The notes: generated by a model from the sequence alone, not told the origin. Numbered from the stretch's first letter, positions 1-12,161 are shown. The stretch is DNA of 64,000 bases from Hermetia illucens (GCF_905115235.1 NC_051851.1:131762725-131826724), one strand, 5' to 3'. Made by a program: numbers and translations.

Positions 1-1893
1 GACAGATGCAAATCGACAAATGACTGCCAAAGACAATTCACGTGTTTACCGTGCATTGTCTTCGACTTCCATTCCTCGATCCGCTCCTGGTCCGACTTCA
101 CCCCACTCAGAGGATTGAAAGATCGATCCTTCAAGTTAAGTGGAGTCAGTCCACAGTCTGCCTCACAGACAGCCGCATGCAAGGGGCTCGCCTGCTCTTT
201 ACTGTAAAAATAAGCGCGCAGCGAGTCGACTTGGCGATGATGTTGTGCCGCCACGTCAACCACGCCCCTACCTCCGATGTCACGAGGCAGGTTCATCCGC
301 TCCACGGCAGACTTTGGGTAATGCATTCGGAATTTGGACATAGTTGTCCGTATCCGCCGCTGGACGTTTTCCAGATCGGTTTTCGTCCACAGCAATATTC
401 CGAATGCATAAGCCAGTGAAGGGATAGCGAATACATTCAACGCGCTCATTTTATTCTTTACCGAGAGATGCGATTTCAGCACCAGCTTTACACGTTGCAG
501 GAATTCGGACAACAGAGCTTCCTTCAGATCACCAACTCGAGCATGGGTTCCTTGCAGAATTCCTAGCTACTTGTAGTATTCTGTCTCGGTCATAGCTTCG
601 ATGTGGAGGTCACCAATGCTATGTCCGGCATGTGGCTTGTGATGACCTTTGCGGATGGCTTGGATTCGACATTTGTCTAATCCAAACTCCATCCGAATAT
701 CACGGCTGAACATGTCTATTATTCGCAACAGACTTCTAAGATGGTTGTCAGTACCAGCATACAGCTTGATGTCATCTAGGTTCATCAAGTGTGTCAGTTC
801 GCACTTAGCACGTAGGCCATACTTTATTGCAAAACCATGCCCTCTAGCATCATTCAGTAGCCATGAAAGGGGGTTCAGTGCCATACAAAACCAAAGGGGA
901 CTCAATGAATCCCCCTGGAAAATGCCCCTCCGTATACGGATGGGCTCTGAGGTATTAGCACCCTCAGATATACGCACCGATAAGGTGGTATGCCACCCTT
1001 CCATGACTGTCGCCAAAAACTTTATTAGTTTCGGATCAATGCGATACAGATGTAGGATATCGATTAGCCAGGTATGCGGAACGCTGTCGAAAGCCTCGGC
1101 ATAATCGATACAGCAACTGAAGAGGTTTCTTTGGCCTCTAGTTGCTTGTCCTACAACTACCGAGTCGATAATGAGTTGCTCTTTGCAACCCCTTGACCCA
1201 ACTCGGCAGCCCTTCTGCTCCTCGGACAGAATGTTGTTGTTCTCGAGGTGCGCATTGATCCTTCCACTAATAATGGACGTGATGAATTTGTAGAGGGTTG
1301 GTAAGCAAGTGATCGATCTTGTGTCTGTGGGGTCCTGCACCGTGTCCTTCTTAGGGATAAGGTAGGTAATCCCCGCAGTGAGGAAAGGTGGAAATTCCTC
1401 CGGCCGACTCATGACCTTATTTATACTGCGTACCAACCGACTGTGTACGCTGGTAAAGCTCTTATACCAGAAATTCTGCACCCGATCCAGACCTGGGCCC
1501 CTCCAGTTCTTCGAGATGTTTATGGCTCGTCGAACTTCCTCTTCGGTAACATCCGCAAAAATCATGCCAGGTGTATTGGCATGGCGGGTGCTTTCGGCGG
1601 TGATCCACTCAGCATGCTCAGCATGCTGGGCAGGGAACCCCCAAAGTCCACCTCAATACTCTTTCGCTTCCGTCACCGAGAAGTGTATTGTCTGGGCGCT
1701 CTGTTGGGATTCGTTGAGAGATCTGAAAAAGCTCCGCTGGTTCCTCGCGTATGTTGCATTCTGGACACGTCTGGAATAACTTTCGCCATACCGTCGTAAC
1801 CGACTGCATATGACAGAAAGTTTCTGTTTTAGTGTGTCCAGAATTTTAACTACGGGTGTCTCACAGGGGATGGCATAGTTCCGGTAAACCCTA
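1..1893 (-). mobile_element. RLE-type LINE (R2/R4-like) copy 1, truncated by window edge
   Basis: Minus-strand remains of a non-LTR retrotransposon. The longest open piece (567-1565) is a reverse transcriptase fragment with a PGLDRVQNFWYK region, LIPKKDTVQDPTDTRSIT, FSCCIDYAEAFDSVPHTWL, GIFQGDSLSPLWF and a degraded catalytic box HLMNLDDIKLYAGT. The ordering matches R2/R4-type elements that carry a C-terminal restriction-like endonuclease; the endonuclease itself is not visible here but is in the related copy at 21.1-23.6 kb. Sequence from 1 to 560 (minus) continues past the RT in broken frames and matches 22.7-23.1 kb. The match to the copy at 60.7-62.8 kb ends near 1893, where a T-rich stretch starts. 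The clade name is inference from motifs. Confidence 0.75.
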
Positions 1894-2214
1894 CATTTAT
1901 TATTATTTTTTTTTATTATTATATTTCTTTATTTGCCATTATAAGCGAAGAGAATTCTGACGGTTTTTTTACCATTTCGCGACAACTGACCGTAAAATGA
2001 GATTTTTATTTCTTACTGTTTCTCTTCTCTGCCTATAAACCTATATTCAAAAATTTTGAGACCCCGCAGTGACCATTAGATTTAAGTTATTTTTGTTAGT
2101 TTAAAAGACTGTTTTTTTTATTCATTTTTTCAATCTATATATTATTGTTAGCTATTTCTTAAAAATAAAAAATGGTTTAAAAAAAAACGGAAAACAAAAA
2201 ACTGAAAAGAAAAA

Positions 2215-2485
2215 CTTGACTACGTGTTGATTGGACGTCACCACATCTCAACCCTGATGAATGTCAGAACATATAAGGGGGCCGATATAGACTCTGATGA
2301 TTATCTCATTGGCATCGTGTTCCGGGCTCGAATAACTACATCACCTAGAATTCCCTCTGACAATCAGGTGAAAGTTAAGCCCTCCACACCACAGCCCTCC
2401 GTAACACTTATAAGGGGAAACTGGATGCTGCAATAGCCGCAGTCAACAGTGATCCTACAGATAAAGCATCAACAAACCATCTTAA
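2215..2485 (+). mobile_element. RTE-A LINE fragment (end of endonuclease domain)
   Basis: The plus strand encodes the end of the APE endonuclease and linker of the RTE-A family (HHISTLMNVRTYKGADIDSD, then ARITTSPRIPSDNQVKV), with the same order of motifs as the copies at 49.2 kb and 63.8 kb. The coding frame breaks shortly after. It abuts an opposite-strand RTE-B fragment. Confidence 0.75.
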
Positions 2486-2507
2486 CATTGATATTCAATC
2501 TGAGAGC

Positions 2508-2680
2508 GTGTTGAATGAGGCGATAATTTAATTTTTGAACAAGTTGCTCTAGGTCACCTTTGCTATGAGCCAGGAGAACATTATCTGCATAAAACAGGGT
2601 ATAGGGCGCTGAACGTGGGATGTCCCATGGCACAGTGTCTATGACAAGAACACAGAGGACTAGCAGATAAGGCTACTGTG
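2508..2680 (-). mobile_element. RTE-B LINE fragment (RT active-site region)
   Basis: Read on the minus strand this short piece encodes LFYADNVLLAHSKGDLEQLV, the reverse transcriptase YADD box region with the second D replaced by N. The same block occurs at about 15640-15780 inside the longer RTE-B copy. Confidence 0.65.
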
Positions 2681-2689
2681 TACTGAAAT

Positions 2690-3251
2690 ATAACTGAGGT
2701 CACTCCATTGTGATCGGAAGGGGATGTAAGGTTGCACTTGAGGAAAAATCATGAGATATATTATTTGAAGTTTTACGGAAGGATTTATCCTTAGCGGATC
2801 TGAACATACTAATGCATAGGTAAACTCAAAGCATCACTATATTTTCAATAAAATGTGGGATTATGTTCGCTTCAAATGTATTTTTGAATATTTTTTTACA
2901 TTAAACTGCAGAAATCAGTAAGAGTCGTTAAATGATGAGTGCTTTCTCAGTAAATACCTTGCGGGCACTACCAATTTGGTGGCATGAAGTAGAATCGTCC
3001 CGTAGATGTCGAGTGTGAATACGCAGCGAGGACTATCGAATATTTAGAAGCTTTGTAAAAAGTTTTCCTCACAGAGACGATAATGGTTTCATACCAATAA
3101 GACATTAAAGAAAATTACGTATTTCAAAAACGTGAAAACGGAAAATGTAACTATCAGCTTTCACGTATGTGTCATATGTATATAATAAGATATGAATATA
3201 GTCCATTGACGAGGTAGCAGGACATTATATGTAATATGCTGCTTCTTACCA
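2690..3251 (+). other. Upstream region of OR-1, part of a duplicated unit
   Basis: This gene-free stretch aligns by eye with the region upstream of OR-2 (about 11470-12073). Shared landmarks are an ACTGAGRTCACTCCATT block, a GTATGTTC-like block and AATACYTTGC. The receptor duplication therefore included several hundred bases of 5' flank. No coding potential is seen. Confidence 0.55.
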
Positions 3252-3269
3252 CTCAATTATCCCATGAAT
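3252..3269 (+). promoter_or_regulatory. Subgroup A upstream element of OR-1
   Basis: CTCAATTATCCCATGAAT lies 87 bases before the OR-1 ATG. The identical 18-mer lies 88 bases before the ATG of OR-2 and of OR-3. Conservation in position and sequence among otherwise diverged flanks suggests a core promoter or neuron-class element; the factor is unknown. Confidence 0.5.
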
Positions 3270-3338
3270 CCTTAATAAGTTTTAGACTGAACATGGTCAA
3301 TCCTTTTATCCAGAACAGTTAGTTTGCTGGTTCCAGAA

Positions 3339-4588
3339 ATGGCAGAGGAATTTAAATTCTCTCAGCGAGTTGTTAGCAGTGATGCTTTCAAGTATCATTT
3401 CAAATTTTGGCATTTAATGGGTGTATACCCCGTGGAATATTGTCCCCTCCTTTACGTGTTAGTACTTATTCTGTGTGTCAGTCTACCGATCTCTCTGGCA
3501 ATTTTTCTGTTTCATGTAGACGGCATTAAAAATATTTTGAATAATCTTTCCGTGAATGTTACTTTGATCGTTTGCATATTGAAATTCATTAATATTTTCA
3601 TTCGGCGGAAGGAAATCTTGGAATTTAATGTTTGGATTAATCAGCTGGATGCCCGAGCTGAATCTATTCAAGAGCGGAACTATCTTGCTTCAGCCATTCA
3701 CCAGGCCCACAGGATATTCTATATTTTCTGTATACTATTCTCTGCAATATTGGCTTTTGGTGAACTCAGCGCTCTTCTCGCCGAAGGAAGGCGATTAATG
3801 TACCCTGCCTGGTATCCTTTCGATTGGCAAAATTCTACCCTGCTCTATATTGTAACACATGTTCATCAGTTCGTTGTGATTTTCATAAACATATGTCAAA
3901 ATATAGCAAATGATACTTTTCCTACGTTCCATATGCTTATTCTTACGAGTCATGTGAAAACCTTGAATACCCGGATTCGGAAAGTGGGAGCAAACTCGAC
4001 TAAGTCTGCTAATAGAAGTGTTCAGGATTTAATACAGTGTATTAAGGACCGCCAAATGCTCGTACTGTAAGACCAGCTCTTCTTGTATTCCTCTAGTATT
4101 CTCTATTCCTCCTTCTAGATACCTTCGAACTGTTCAAAAATTGACTTCGGCTGGAATTTTTATCCAGTTTTTCACCACTGGAATAGAAGCTTGCATTAGC
4201 GCTGTTTGTGTTTTCTTCGTGGAAGGAAATTTTTTCGAGTTAACTTACCTCGGAGTATATTTTGCGGGTGTTATTGCGGAAATATTCTTTTATTGCTACT
4301 ACGGAAATGAACTTATATATGAGAGTCAAAGTATGACGAATGCGATTTATTCATGTGACTGGACAAATCGAGATGAAAAGTTCAAGAAAATTTTACTAAT
4401 CTTCATGCAATCAACGCAGACAACTATGTCAATTAAAGCGGGAGGTTATTTCACCGTCAGTTTGTCAACATTCGTTACGGTAGGGACATTATTATAAAAT
4501 AAGTTTCGTTCACGATTTCTAAACTTTTTAATTTTAGGTCATGAAGAGCTCATATTCACTATTCGCCCTATTGATACGTGTAACCTAA
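3339..4588 (+). CDS. Odorant receptor OR-1 (7tm_6), three exons, 379 aa
   Basis: Exons 3339-4066, 4119-4479 and 4538-4588; introns of 52 and 58 bases have GT-AG ends (GTAAGA and GTAGGG donors). The upstream open frame begins at a TTG; the first ATG (3339) fits the family, with a purine at -3 and G at +4. The product is an insect odorant receptor: seven hydrophobic segments at about residues 34-58, 66-88, 127-148, 169-190, 254-278, 284-308 and 350-376, a PAWYPFDW motif (156-163) in the second outer loop region, and the C-terminal SSYSLFALL signature. Such proteins have an intracellular N-terminus and work as ligand-tuned subunits with Orco in olfactory neuron dendrites. It is a close paralogue of OR-2; long tracts are nearly identical. 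The ligand cannot be inferred. Splice sites are predicted, not observed. Confidence 0.93.
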
Positions 4589-4744
4589 GTGCAATATATC
4601 TTAAAGTATAATGTTTTTAAAGTTTGAATACGGAATACCACTTTAACAGATTCTGTGGAAGCAAATCAGTATACATATGTATATATTGGAAAAGAAATGG
4701 TATTTTTATTCTTTCAGTGGCCAAGTTGTGTATTGGCATGGCGA

Positions 4745-7672
4745 GTGCTCATCAACAGCGCAACAACCGGTATCCGGTCTAGGTTTGCCTTAATAAGGAA
4801 CTCCAGACATCCCGGTTTTGCGCCGAGGTCCACCAATTCGATATACCTAAAAGCTGTCTGGTGTCGTGACCTACGCCAGCTCCACCTTAGGCAGGGTCTG
4901 CCGCGTCTTCTTTTTCTACCACAGATATTGCCTTATAGACTTTCCGGGCTGGATTATCATCATCCATACGGATTAAGTGACCCGCCCACCGTAACCTGTT
5001 GAGCCGGATTTTATCCACAACCGGACGGTCATGGTATCGCTTATAGATTTCGTCGTTATGTAGGCTACGGATTCGTCCATCCTCATGTAGGGGCCAAAAA
5101 TTCTTCGGAGGATTCTTCTCTCAAACGCGGCCGAGGAATACATGAGGACTGGTAAGATCATTGTCTTTTACAATAAGAGCTTTGACCCTGTGGTGAGACG
5201 TTTCGAGCGGAACAGTTTTTGTAAGCTGAAATAGGCTCTGTTGGCTGCCAACAACCGTGCGCGGATTTCATCATCGTAGCTGTTATCGGTTGTGATTTTC
5301 GACCTTAGATAGGAGAAATGATCAACGGTGTCATAGTTGTATTCTCCTATCCTTATTCTTCCTGTTTGGCCAGTGCGGTTTGATGTTGTTGGTTGATTGG
5401 TTTTCGGTGCTGACGTTGTCACCATATACTTTGTCTTGCCTTCATCGATATGCAGCCCAAGATCTCGCGCCAATTACCGCCTGCTCGATCTAGATGAAGG
5501 TAGTTTGTACGTCTCGGGTGCCATGATGCCGATATCGTCAGCATAGGCCAGTAGTTCGGTGGACTTAAAGAGGATCGTACCTCTTGCATTTACCTCAGCA
5601 TCACGGATCACTTTCTCGATGGGCAGGTTAAAGACGGATGATAGGGCATTCCCTTGTCGTAGACCGTTGTTGATGTCGAATAGTCTTGAGAGTGATCCTG
5701 CTGCTTTTATCTGGCCTCGCACATTGGCCAGGGTTAGCCTAGTCAGTATTATCAGTTTCGTCGGGATACCGAATTCTCTATCATAGGCGGCCTTAAAGTC
5801 GATGAATAGATGGTGCAACTGTTGTCCATATTCCAATAGTTTTTCCATCGCTTGCGGCACAGAGAAAATCTGATCTGTTGCTAATTTGCCTGGAGTGAAG
5901 CCTCTTTGGTATGGGCCAAGGATGTTCTGGGCGTATAGGGCTATCCGGCCTAGCAAGATAGTGGAGAATATCTTATAGATAGTACTCAGCAACGTGATAC
6001 CTCTATAATTGTTGCACTGTGTGATATCTCCCTTTTTATGTATGAGACGGATAATGCCTTGTTGCCAATCGTCAGGCATTGATTCGCTGTCCCATACCAA
6101 GTTGATGGACCACTTGGTGTAAGTGGTCACCCCCTCATTTAACTAATTCGGCTGTAATTCCATCGGCTCCTGGCGACTTATGATTTTTAAGCCAATGAAT
6201 TGCACGGACTGTTTCTCCTATACTTGGTGGCAGTATTTTTCTTCTTCTTGTTCCTTGACGGAGTTCGTGATAAGTCACTGCGCGTGCCCGCGTTCTTTGA
6301 GAATGCAACATTACTCAGTATGCAACATTCTTCCGTTCCGTTGCTAGCTTACATTCATCGTCAAACCAGCCGTTCCGACTCCTTTTGCGGCTGGGGCCAA
6401 GTATCCTTTTGGCCGTATCAATGATAACGTTTTTCAGGTGGTTGTGAAGATCCTTTGTTAATGCTTCATCTCTAGGACCTCTGTTGATTGCGGTTATTGC
6501 GGCATCCATTTCCCTCTTATAGGTGTCGCAGAGGGCTGTGTTGTGGATGGCTTCAGTATTCACTCTCACCTGATTGTCAGAGGGGATTGGAGGTGGTGTC
6601 GTAATTCGACCTCGGGGCACCATGCCAACGAGATAATGGTCCGAATTTATATTGGCTCCCTATATGTTCTGACATTCATCAAGGCTGAGAGGTGGCGGCG
6701 TTCAATCAGCACGTGGTCCATTTGGTTGAAAGTGGTCTCGTCTGGAGAGGCCAACGTATGTTTGTGAACCGCTTTCCGCGCAAACCAAGTACTTCCAACA
6801 ACCATTTCGTGTGAAGCTGCTAACTGGATAATGCGCAATCCATTATCATTGGTATCCCTATGTAAGCTATGGGAGCCAACGTGTCGCCTGAATACGGGCT
6901 CCATCCTTACTTGACTGTTGAAATCTCCAAGTATGATTTTGATATCATACTTGGGACAGGCTTCGAGGCTCCGCTCAACTGCCTGGTAGAAGGTATCCTT
7001 CTCCGACTCTGCAGTCTCCTCTGTAGGGGCGAGAACCTTTATGAGGCTTATATTTCTAAACTTGCCTCGCAAACGCAGAGTGCATGGCCTTTCGCTAATA
7101 TTTTCAAAGCTGATAACAGCAGGTTTCATTTTTTGGCTGACTAAGAAACCCACTCCGACCGCATGGTTTATTGGATAGCCGGTATAATATATGGTGTAGC
7201 GGCCCTTCTCCACGAAATCCGTCGCTGTCCATCGCATCTCTTGCAACGCTGTTACATTAGCCCTGTTTTGGGACAGGGTATCGGCTAGCTGCTCAGCAGC
7301 ATTCGGTCTGTACAGGGAGCGCACGTTCCACAAGAAAATGCACAAATCGTTAATCCGTTGTCGTTGCCGAGTTCATCGTTGTAAAATCCATCCTGTCCGA
7401 GGCTCCTTTCGTGGCTTCGTAACATCGGTTTTCCGTGTAGGGTTGTCAGCCCTACCCAACCCCCAACCTGGAGGACCAGTTGGTATATTTTGTCCTGTTT
7501 TTAGGCGCGGGAGAGTCGCCTTCATCCTTCTACGTCTTCAGTTTTTCATAAAGAAAGAACTCCTAGCGTTTGGTAGTACAGCTGTTGGTGCTGGTTCAGC
7601 AGGCGTTTCCCAGGTTTTCTGCTCTCGTGGGTACCGATCCACGTTTCGCCCTGGCACCTATACTACCCTTTG
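4745..7672 (-). mobile_element. RTE-A LINE, nearly full length, decayed
   Basis: Minus-strand RTE-like LINE. The 5' end (about 7672) has the same start block (RC of AGTATAGG..CC) as copies at 8.70, 31.0 and 48.4 kb. The APE endonuclease spans about 6560-7330 (WNVRSLYRP, ALQEMRW, IILGDFNSQV, FNQMDHVLIERRHLSALMNV), then a linker (NGWFDDECKLA), then the reverse transcriptase about 5470-6130 (IIRLIHKKGDITQCNNYRGI, HHLFIDFKAAYD, LLAYADDIGIMAPE) and a C-terminal region down to 4745. The frame is broken several times, including between RT and C-terminal parts. The 3' end near 4745 is followed by ATC-rich sequence, as usual for RTE tails. RTE clade membership is inferred from motif order. Confidence 0.8.
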
Positions 7673-8696
7673 ACCGCCTGCGATGTTTAGTCACTCAAAA
7701 TCTGCGCTGATTATAGTCTCCAAATCAATCCGTATCTGAAGAAGACCGTGGCATTATGCCTACATGGAAGGCATTAACGTTAAACTCGCTAGACTTTCAT
7801 GTCCTTGCAACTCGTATGCATTTTTTTTGCAAACGTCACCAATCCAAAAGATGACATTTGAAAGCATAATGTCTATAATATTTCCGAATATGCTGTGAAT
7901 AGTATTTGGAAGATGAGCTAACAGTCGATCTGCTCAGGCATTTCTCACTGAAATTTCAAAGCGCACAATAGATCGATGAATAAGGACTTTTCAATGCATT
8001 TTGTACTCATAGTCTTCATGGCAATTGAATATCGCTCTTTTGGGTTCGATTCTCAATTTTGTTCCAACTTATTGTGAGCGTTCAGCTTCACGTCATGTGC
8101 ATCTAGCTTTTCCGATGTTTCAGCAACTCTTGAAGTAGAAGCTCTAATCCGGTCATATTTTCGACCTGGATCTTATTCTTCTCATCTTGCAACAGTTTTT
8201 AAAGCAGAAGCTCTGATTTGAAATAAAAAAAAAATTTTTTAGCTGGTGTTGATGTTTTATTTCTGCAAATACCGTTAGCACTGATGAAGGGAACAAGTGG
8301 TTCCCGAAATCGCTGAAAACACTACATAATTACACTCAGATAAGCTCTGATTCTTTCTTTTTCCCGCGGTAAGCCTTGTTCTTCAGATATTTCAGCTGCT
8401 CTAGTGGCTGGCACTTGCCGTGCATGCCTGCTTGTTTTTTTGAGTGGAATTTTCAATAACTTTCAGAACTTAATGTCTCACCTATCAAAAGTAATTATTT
8501 GTCATGACGACTGATTGAAAGTTGTAGGTTGATCCATTGTACTGTCATCTAGGCGAAAATTTCAAAAACGTGAGCAGCACCTAAATATTTGCCATTAAAA
8601 ACCACATGTAAGTTATGGAATATCGTTCCAAATGGGATAAGTTGGGATCGCTCCTCAATTTAGAGCCGTAATTACACAGGCTTTGTAGTCAATGGG
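7673..8696. other. Gene-free spacer
   Basis: AT-rich, with no open frame of note. A segment at about 8284-8340 (GATGAAGGGAACAAGTGG and following) resembles the 3' untranslated style of retroelements, but I cannot assign it. Confidence 0.4.
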
Positions 8697-8746
8697 TAGT
8701 ATAGGTCCCAGGCCGAAACGTTCCATGATGCAGTATAAAATCCTTT

Positions 8747-9085
8747 TTTTTTGTTTTAATGGGTGAAGGTAGAAATCTTAAAAAGACGCTGCTGCTCCAG
8801 GTTGCAGCAGTGTGCGGGATTCTCACCCGTTAAAACCACAACCACTCCGCTCATATCTCCACGGGACCACCGTGAAGTATTACTTCGCGAGGAGGGTTCT
8901 GGTTTACACTAGCACAACTAAGTTACGCGCCCGTATCGCTTTCCGGGCTCGTTCCAGTTCCAGCAGCTTTTCCTGTATCGCAGTTGCATTTATCGCAGTC
9001 GGATTTGCTAAAGACCTCAGCATCTCCTCCGCGAAATTCTGGGGTCCAATAACTGCATTCACCCTGGGCAACTTGGCAAACGCCC
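8747..9085 (-). mobile_element. R1-like LINE 3' end nested in RTE-A
   Basis: Read on the minus strand, the piece encodes the tail of an R1-like ORF2 (frame with FAEEMLRSLANPTAI and ELERARKAIRARN), then a 3' untranslated region and an A-rich tail that appears as the T run near 8747. The 3' region matches 18.78-19.0 kb on the plus strand, including a GAAGTATTACTTC palindrome. RTE-A 5' leader sequence lies on both sides, so this is a later insertion. Confidence 0.65.
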
Positions 9086-10009
9086 GCTGAACCTACACCA
9101 ACAGCTCTGCTAACAAACCCTACCTCCATCCTATCTCTAGGAGCTTTTTCTTAACGAAAATCTTTAGACGGGGAAGGATTAAGGCGATTCTCCCGCGCCT
9201 AAAAACGGGACAAATTGTACCAACAGACCCTCTAGGCTGAAAATTTTCTCATGGAATGTGCGCTCCTTGTACAGAGATGGAGCTGCTGGGCAGCTAGCCG
9301 ATACCTTATCCCAATATAGGGCTGAGGTAACAGCATTGCAAGAGATGGAGATGGTTTCCTGGTGAAGAGTCACTACATCGTATATTATAGTGGCCATCCA
9401 GCGAACCATGCTCTCGGAGTAGGTTTCTTAGTCAGCCAAAAATGAAACCTGCTTTTATCGCCTTTGAAAACATAAGCGACGGCTGTCCACTCTACGCTTG
9501 CGAGTCAAATTTAGAAATGTAAGCCTCATTAACGTTCACTTCCCTACAGAGGAAACTGTGGAGTCGGAGAAAGATACCTTCTACGAGGCAGTAGAACGAA
9601 CCCTCGAAGCCTGTCTCAGATATGATATGAAAATCATACTTGGTAATTTTAACAGCCAGGTAAGGACAGAGCCCGTACTCAGGCGATACGTTGGCTTCCA
9701 TTGCTCACATTAAACAAATACAACAGACTGCGGATTATTCAATTAACAGTGTCACACGAAATGGTTGTTAGATGTACCTGCTTTGAGCGGAAAGGGGTGC
9801 ACAAACAAACGTGGGCCTTTCTATACGGGACACTTTCAACCAAATTTATCATGTGTTGATAGAACGCCGTCATCTCTCAGCCTTGATGAACGTCAGAACA
9901 TATAGGGGGGCCAATATAAACTTATCATCATTTTATGCTCAAGGTGTGGGGCAGCGAATCAATCCCTGGCGGCTAGCAACGAGGCATTATCTGTCCCATA
10001 CATAGCAAA

Positions 10010-10430
10010 TCGGGAAACCAGAAACTAGACGCTTCAGGTATGAAAAGTTTCGTCTATTTCTCTTATAAAGAGATTTGAGTGTGCATTTTCCCCATTAGTA
10101 TGTAGCAGGAAATATATCCACATATTATATGAAAATACTCACTTTCAAGTGATGTTGACATTCAAAGTCTCAAATTTGCACAGAAGCGACAGTTGGACCT
10201 ATTATAACTTTGTTGAGAATAATGCAATCTTCACCAAATTTAGTAGGATCATGCTCTATGCTGTAGCCTATATTCCCGCAATTTCTTGATTCTAAGGGTA
10301 GCTTAAGGGGGGTTTTCCTCCCAATTATTAAAAATTATAGTAATGTACTATTATTAACTTTATTTGAACAGGTATCGGTTTGAAGGATTTTTTGAAACCT
10401 AGGCACCATACAGTGGCAGCTTTTTGTTGA
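10010..10430 (+). repeat. Dispersed repeat X, copy 1 (about 400 bp)
   Basis: Non-coding repeat that begins near CGGGAAACCAGAAACTAGAC and ends near CACCATACAGTGGCAGC. A second copy at 23940-24345 aligns along its length (shared CTATTATAACTTTGTTGA and AAAAATTATAGTAAT). It interrupts RTE-A copy C between endonuclease and RT. No terminal inverted repeats are obvious; class unknown. Confidence 0.6.
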
Positions 10431-11365
10431 TAAGACTGATCAAGCTGACCCTGACCAATGTGCGAGGGCAGATAAAAGCAGCAGTCAACAACAGTCTACG
10501 ACAAGGGGATGCCCTATCATGCGTCCTTTTTAACCTGACCCTCGAGAAAGTAATCCGTGATACTGAGGTAAATGCGAGGGGTACGATCCTCTTTAAGTCC
10601 ACCCAACTACTGGCCTATCCAGGTCGAGCAGGCGGCGCGAGATCTTGGGCTGCACATCAATGAAGGCAAGACAAAATATATGGTGGCAGCGTCAGCACCA
10701 AAAACCAACCGACCAACAACATCAAACCGCACTGGTCAAACGGGAAGAATAAAGATAGGAGAATACAACTTTGAGACCATTGATAATTTCTCCTATCTAA
10801 GCTCGAAAATCACAACCGATAACAGCTACGACGATGAAATCCGCGCACGGTTGTTGGCAACCAACAGAGCCTCTTTCAGTTTACAAAAACTGTTCCGCTC
10901 CAAACGTCTCACGAAGCTCTACAAAGCTGTACAAGGCAGTGACCCTGCCAGTCCTTATGTATTCCTCGGAAACTTGGGTTCTTACCAAGAAAGATCGCGA
11001 ACTCTTAGCCGCGTTAGGGAGAAGAATCCTGCGAAGAATTTTTGGTCCCCTTCATGAGGATGGATTATTCCATAGTTATATAACGACTAAATCTATGAGC
11101 GATTCCATGACCGTCAACCCGCCAACAAAATCCGGCTCAATAGGTTACGGTGGGCGGGTCACTTAATCTGTATGAATAAGGATGATCCAGCCCGGAAAGT
11201 CTATAAGGGCAATATCTATGGTTGAAAAAGGAGACGAGGCAGACCCTACCTGAGATGGAGCGATGGCGTAGGTCAGGACGCCAGCCAGCTTTTAGGGATA
11301 TCGAATATATAGAGCTCGGCGCAAGGATATTGGTATGGTGAGAAACGAACGAGAACAGCTCGAAA

Positions 11366-12073
11366 ACCTCTTTGAACGTTTTTATGGGAGTTTTCAATAC
11401 ATTCGCAGTTCCTAATCGTATTACATGCAATGCACTGCATGGATTTTTCGAGTTCTCGACATCAGTGTGTGTATGTTCTGAAATAATACTGAGATCACTC
11501 CATTTAAATTTGAAGTACATAGTCAGCTTCTGTGTGATCAGAGAAGAAGGTAATGGCAATCTTGACAAAAGACATTTGAAATTTTAAGGAAAGATTTTTC
11601 ATTAAAGAGCCTCTACACATAAGTGTATGGATAAACTCGAAGCGTTATTATATTTCCAGAGAAAATGAGGGAGTATGTTCACTTTAAAAGATATATTTGC
11701 CAATCCCTCTGCCAGCCTAGCGCTTTAACTACTAAGCCATCCAGATATAGAAATAAGCAATAATCGTTAAATTCTAAACCTTCTCTCAATAAATACTTTG
11801 CAGAAAGTGAACTACACAAAAGGATATGAATTCGCAACGAGGTCTGTCGAATATTTATAAGCTTGATGGAGAGTTTTCCTTCCACTTTCTATGAATGGGA
11901 AATTAAAGAAAGCTAACATATTTCAAAATAGGGAAAACGGAAAATAAAATGTTAGCTTCTACGTAAGTGTCCTAAACTAACCAAATCTATATAAGGACAT
12001 ATGGAGGACATTATACGTAATATGCCAACCATAGACCACACTTTAAAGAAATCCTTCAAGCTGCCTCTTGCCA
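11366..12073 (+). other. Upstream region of OR-2, part of a duplicated unit
   Basis: Gene-free. From about 11470 it aligns with the OR-1 upstream region at 2690-3251. A tRNA-like SINE head (11705-11748) is present only here. Confidence 0.5.
11705..11748 (-). mobile_element. SINE head fragment (A-box region)
   Basis: The reverse complement reads TCTGGATGGCTTAGTAGTTA and continues AAGCGCTAGGCTGGCAGAGG, very like the tRNA-derived head of the SINE at 17716 (TCCGGATAGCTGAGTGGTTA). It lies inside the OR-2 flank and is absent from the matching OR-1 flank, so it probably inserted after the duplication. It is too short to classify firmly. Confidence 0.45.
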
Positions 12074-12091
12074 CTCAATTATCCCATGAAT
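12074..12091 (+). promoter_or_regulatory. Subgroup A upstream element of OR-2
   Basis: CTCAATTATCCCATGAAT, 88 bases upstream of the OR-2 ATG, identical to the OR-1 and OR-3 elements. It is preceded by AATCCTTCAAG, a block shared with OR-3. Confidence 0.5.
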
Positions 12092-12161
12092 ACTTAATGA
12101 GTTTTTAGGCTGAACATATTCAATCCTTTCATCCAGAACAGTTAGTTTGCTGCTTCCAGAA

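Larger units (their letters stand above)
8697..11365 (+). mobile_element. RTE-A LINE copy with two nested insertions
   Basis: Plus-strand RTE-A copy. It starts with AGTATAGGTCCCAGG (8697-8711), is interrupted by an R1-like 3' end at 8747-9085, and resumes with its 5' leader at about 9087. The endonuclease is visible from about 9240 to 9990 (NVSLINVHFPTEETVESEKD, ILGNFNSQVRTEPVLRRYV, IERRHLSALMNVRTYRGANI). A 400-base dispersed repeat occupies about 10010-10430, and RT C-terminal sequence resumes at about 10424 (LTLTNVRGQIKAA, GDALSCVLFNLTLEKVIRDT, GLHINEGKTKYMVA). The N-terminal half of the RT is missing. The element ends about 11365. Several frameshifts are present. Confidence 0.75.

Noticed and set aside
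3324-3338. TTG start of OR-1 (and the like positions in OR-2, OR-4 and OR-5)
   Set aside because: Eukaryotic receptors should start at ATG, and each of these genes has one just downstream at a matching aligned position.
3483-3671. Antisense open frames inside receptor exons
   Set aside because: They are shadows of the conserved sense coding sequence and recur because the exons are paralogous.
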